Source: CALKCV01 sp964619285
GTDB lineage: Bacteria; Cyanobacteriota; Cyanobacteriia; Cyanobacteriales; Microcoleaceae
Direction: 5' to 3'
Assembly (NCBI GenBank): GCA_964619285.1
Contig: CAZUCT010000210.1
Coordinates: 1 to 12,753, forward strand
DNA: 12,753 nt
Below, one piece after another: positions 12,529 to 12,753 of the stretch. The number at the start of each line of letters is the position of its first letter. The stretch's first letter is position 1. Both the position numbers and the translations under genes were made by a program. The notes under the pieces are model-generated. The model was given only the letters and a program-made list of their open reading frames with translations. It searched no databases and was not told where the DNA came from.

Positions 12529-12703
12529 GACGTACTCCCCGTGCTAAAGCAGCGGGGATTCTAAATATCACTATTTAGACTTTCTCTAACGCCCTCGTCG
12601 GCTTACCTGTCTGAGTTTCCCCATTCAAGCAGAGACCAGTCTCTCCAGAGATGTTACTTTCCCTGCGCCCCAGGGTAGTTGATGTTACGATGTTATCGTA
12701 ACA
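12529..12703 (-). mobile_element. IS200/IS605-type element end with a TnpB-like C-terminal remnant
   Basis: The hairpin at 12537-12557 (CCCCG/CGGGG arms, with TGC/GCA inner pairing) and the GACGTACTCCCC in front of it are typical of the right end of cyanobacterial IS200/IS605-family elements, read here on the minus strand. Next to it a minus-strand frame (12575-12688, stop at 12575-12577) gives 37 residues including TLGRRESNISGETGLCLNGE, like the variable tail of TnpB-type proteins. The frame is closed upstream by a TAG, so within the window only the tail remains. Bases 12683-12703 form a perfect 9-base inverted repeat around GTT. The element may continue past the window edge. Confidence 0.6.
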
Positions 12704-12753
12704 CTAAAAGTTGAGAAATGACAACCTTTTTTACTTTTTTTACAGGCGATTAA

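Overview
The window looks like chromosomal DNA of a cyanobacterium, probably filamentous. It carries orange carotenoid protein (OCP) with its partner, the fluorescence recovery protein (FRP), a pair found only in cyanobacteria. I counted ten copies of the HIP1 octamer GCGATCGC, where about 0.2 would be expected by chance. It also carries many short palindromic repeats and several toxin-antitoxin genes, as is usual in large filamentous cyanobacterial genomes. I cannot name the genus.

Layout. (1) 169-1656: photoprotection pair, ocp then frp, same strand, with a hairpin between them. (2) 1902-3005: a C5-cytosine DNA methyltransferase whose conserved motifs are circularly permuted (IX and X before I-VIII) and whose last codons lie in a palindromic repeat. 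(3) 3046-3447, minus strand: a UPF0175-type antitoxin-like protein with no visible toxin. (4) 3544-5706, minus strand: a large multi-spanning membrane protein resembling GT-C glycosyltransferases. (5) 5941-10579, plus strand: a surface polysaccharide cluster of long-form glucose-1-phosphate thymidylyltransferase, GT2 glycosyltransferase, small YdcZ-like membrane protein and GT4 glycosyltransferase. A VapBC module flanked by repeats sits between the first two. (6) 10601-12503: a patchwork of small toxin-antitoxin genes and debris (RelE/YafQ-like toxin with antitoxin, orphan antitoxin, possible PIN-toxin fragment, a MITE-like inverted repeat, XRE antitoxin, a degraded second copy of the GT4 3' end, and a small orphan ORF). 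(7) 12529-12753: the end of an IS200/IS605-type element with a TnpB-like C-terminal remnant.

How the genes work together. Blue-green light activates OCP, which binds the phycobilisome and dissipates excess energy; FRP detaches and resets it. The thymidylyltransferase makes dTDP-glucose, a precursor of dTDP-rhamnose and other dTDP-sugars. The GT2 protein resembles rhamnosyltransferases and could use such a donor; the GT4 and membrane GT-C-like proteins would add further sugars. The methyltransferase has no adjacent restriction gene and is probably solitary.

The most distinctive signals are the permuted methyltransferase, the way different palindromic repeats lie at or beside stop codons (and in one case offer a start codon), and the direct duplication of the GT4 3' end on both sides of the toxin-antitoxin block. 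I saw no CRISPR array, tRNA or rRNA.
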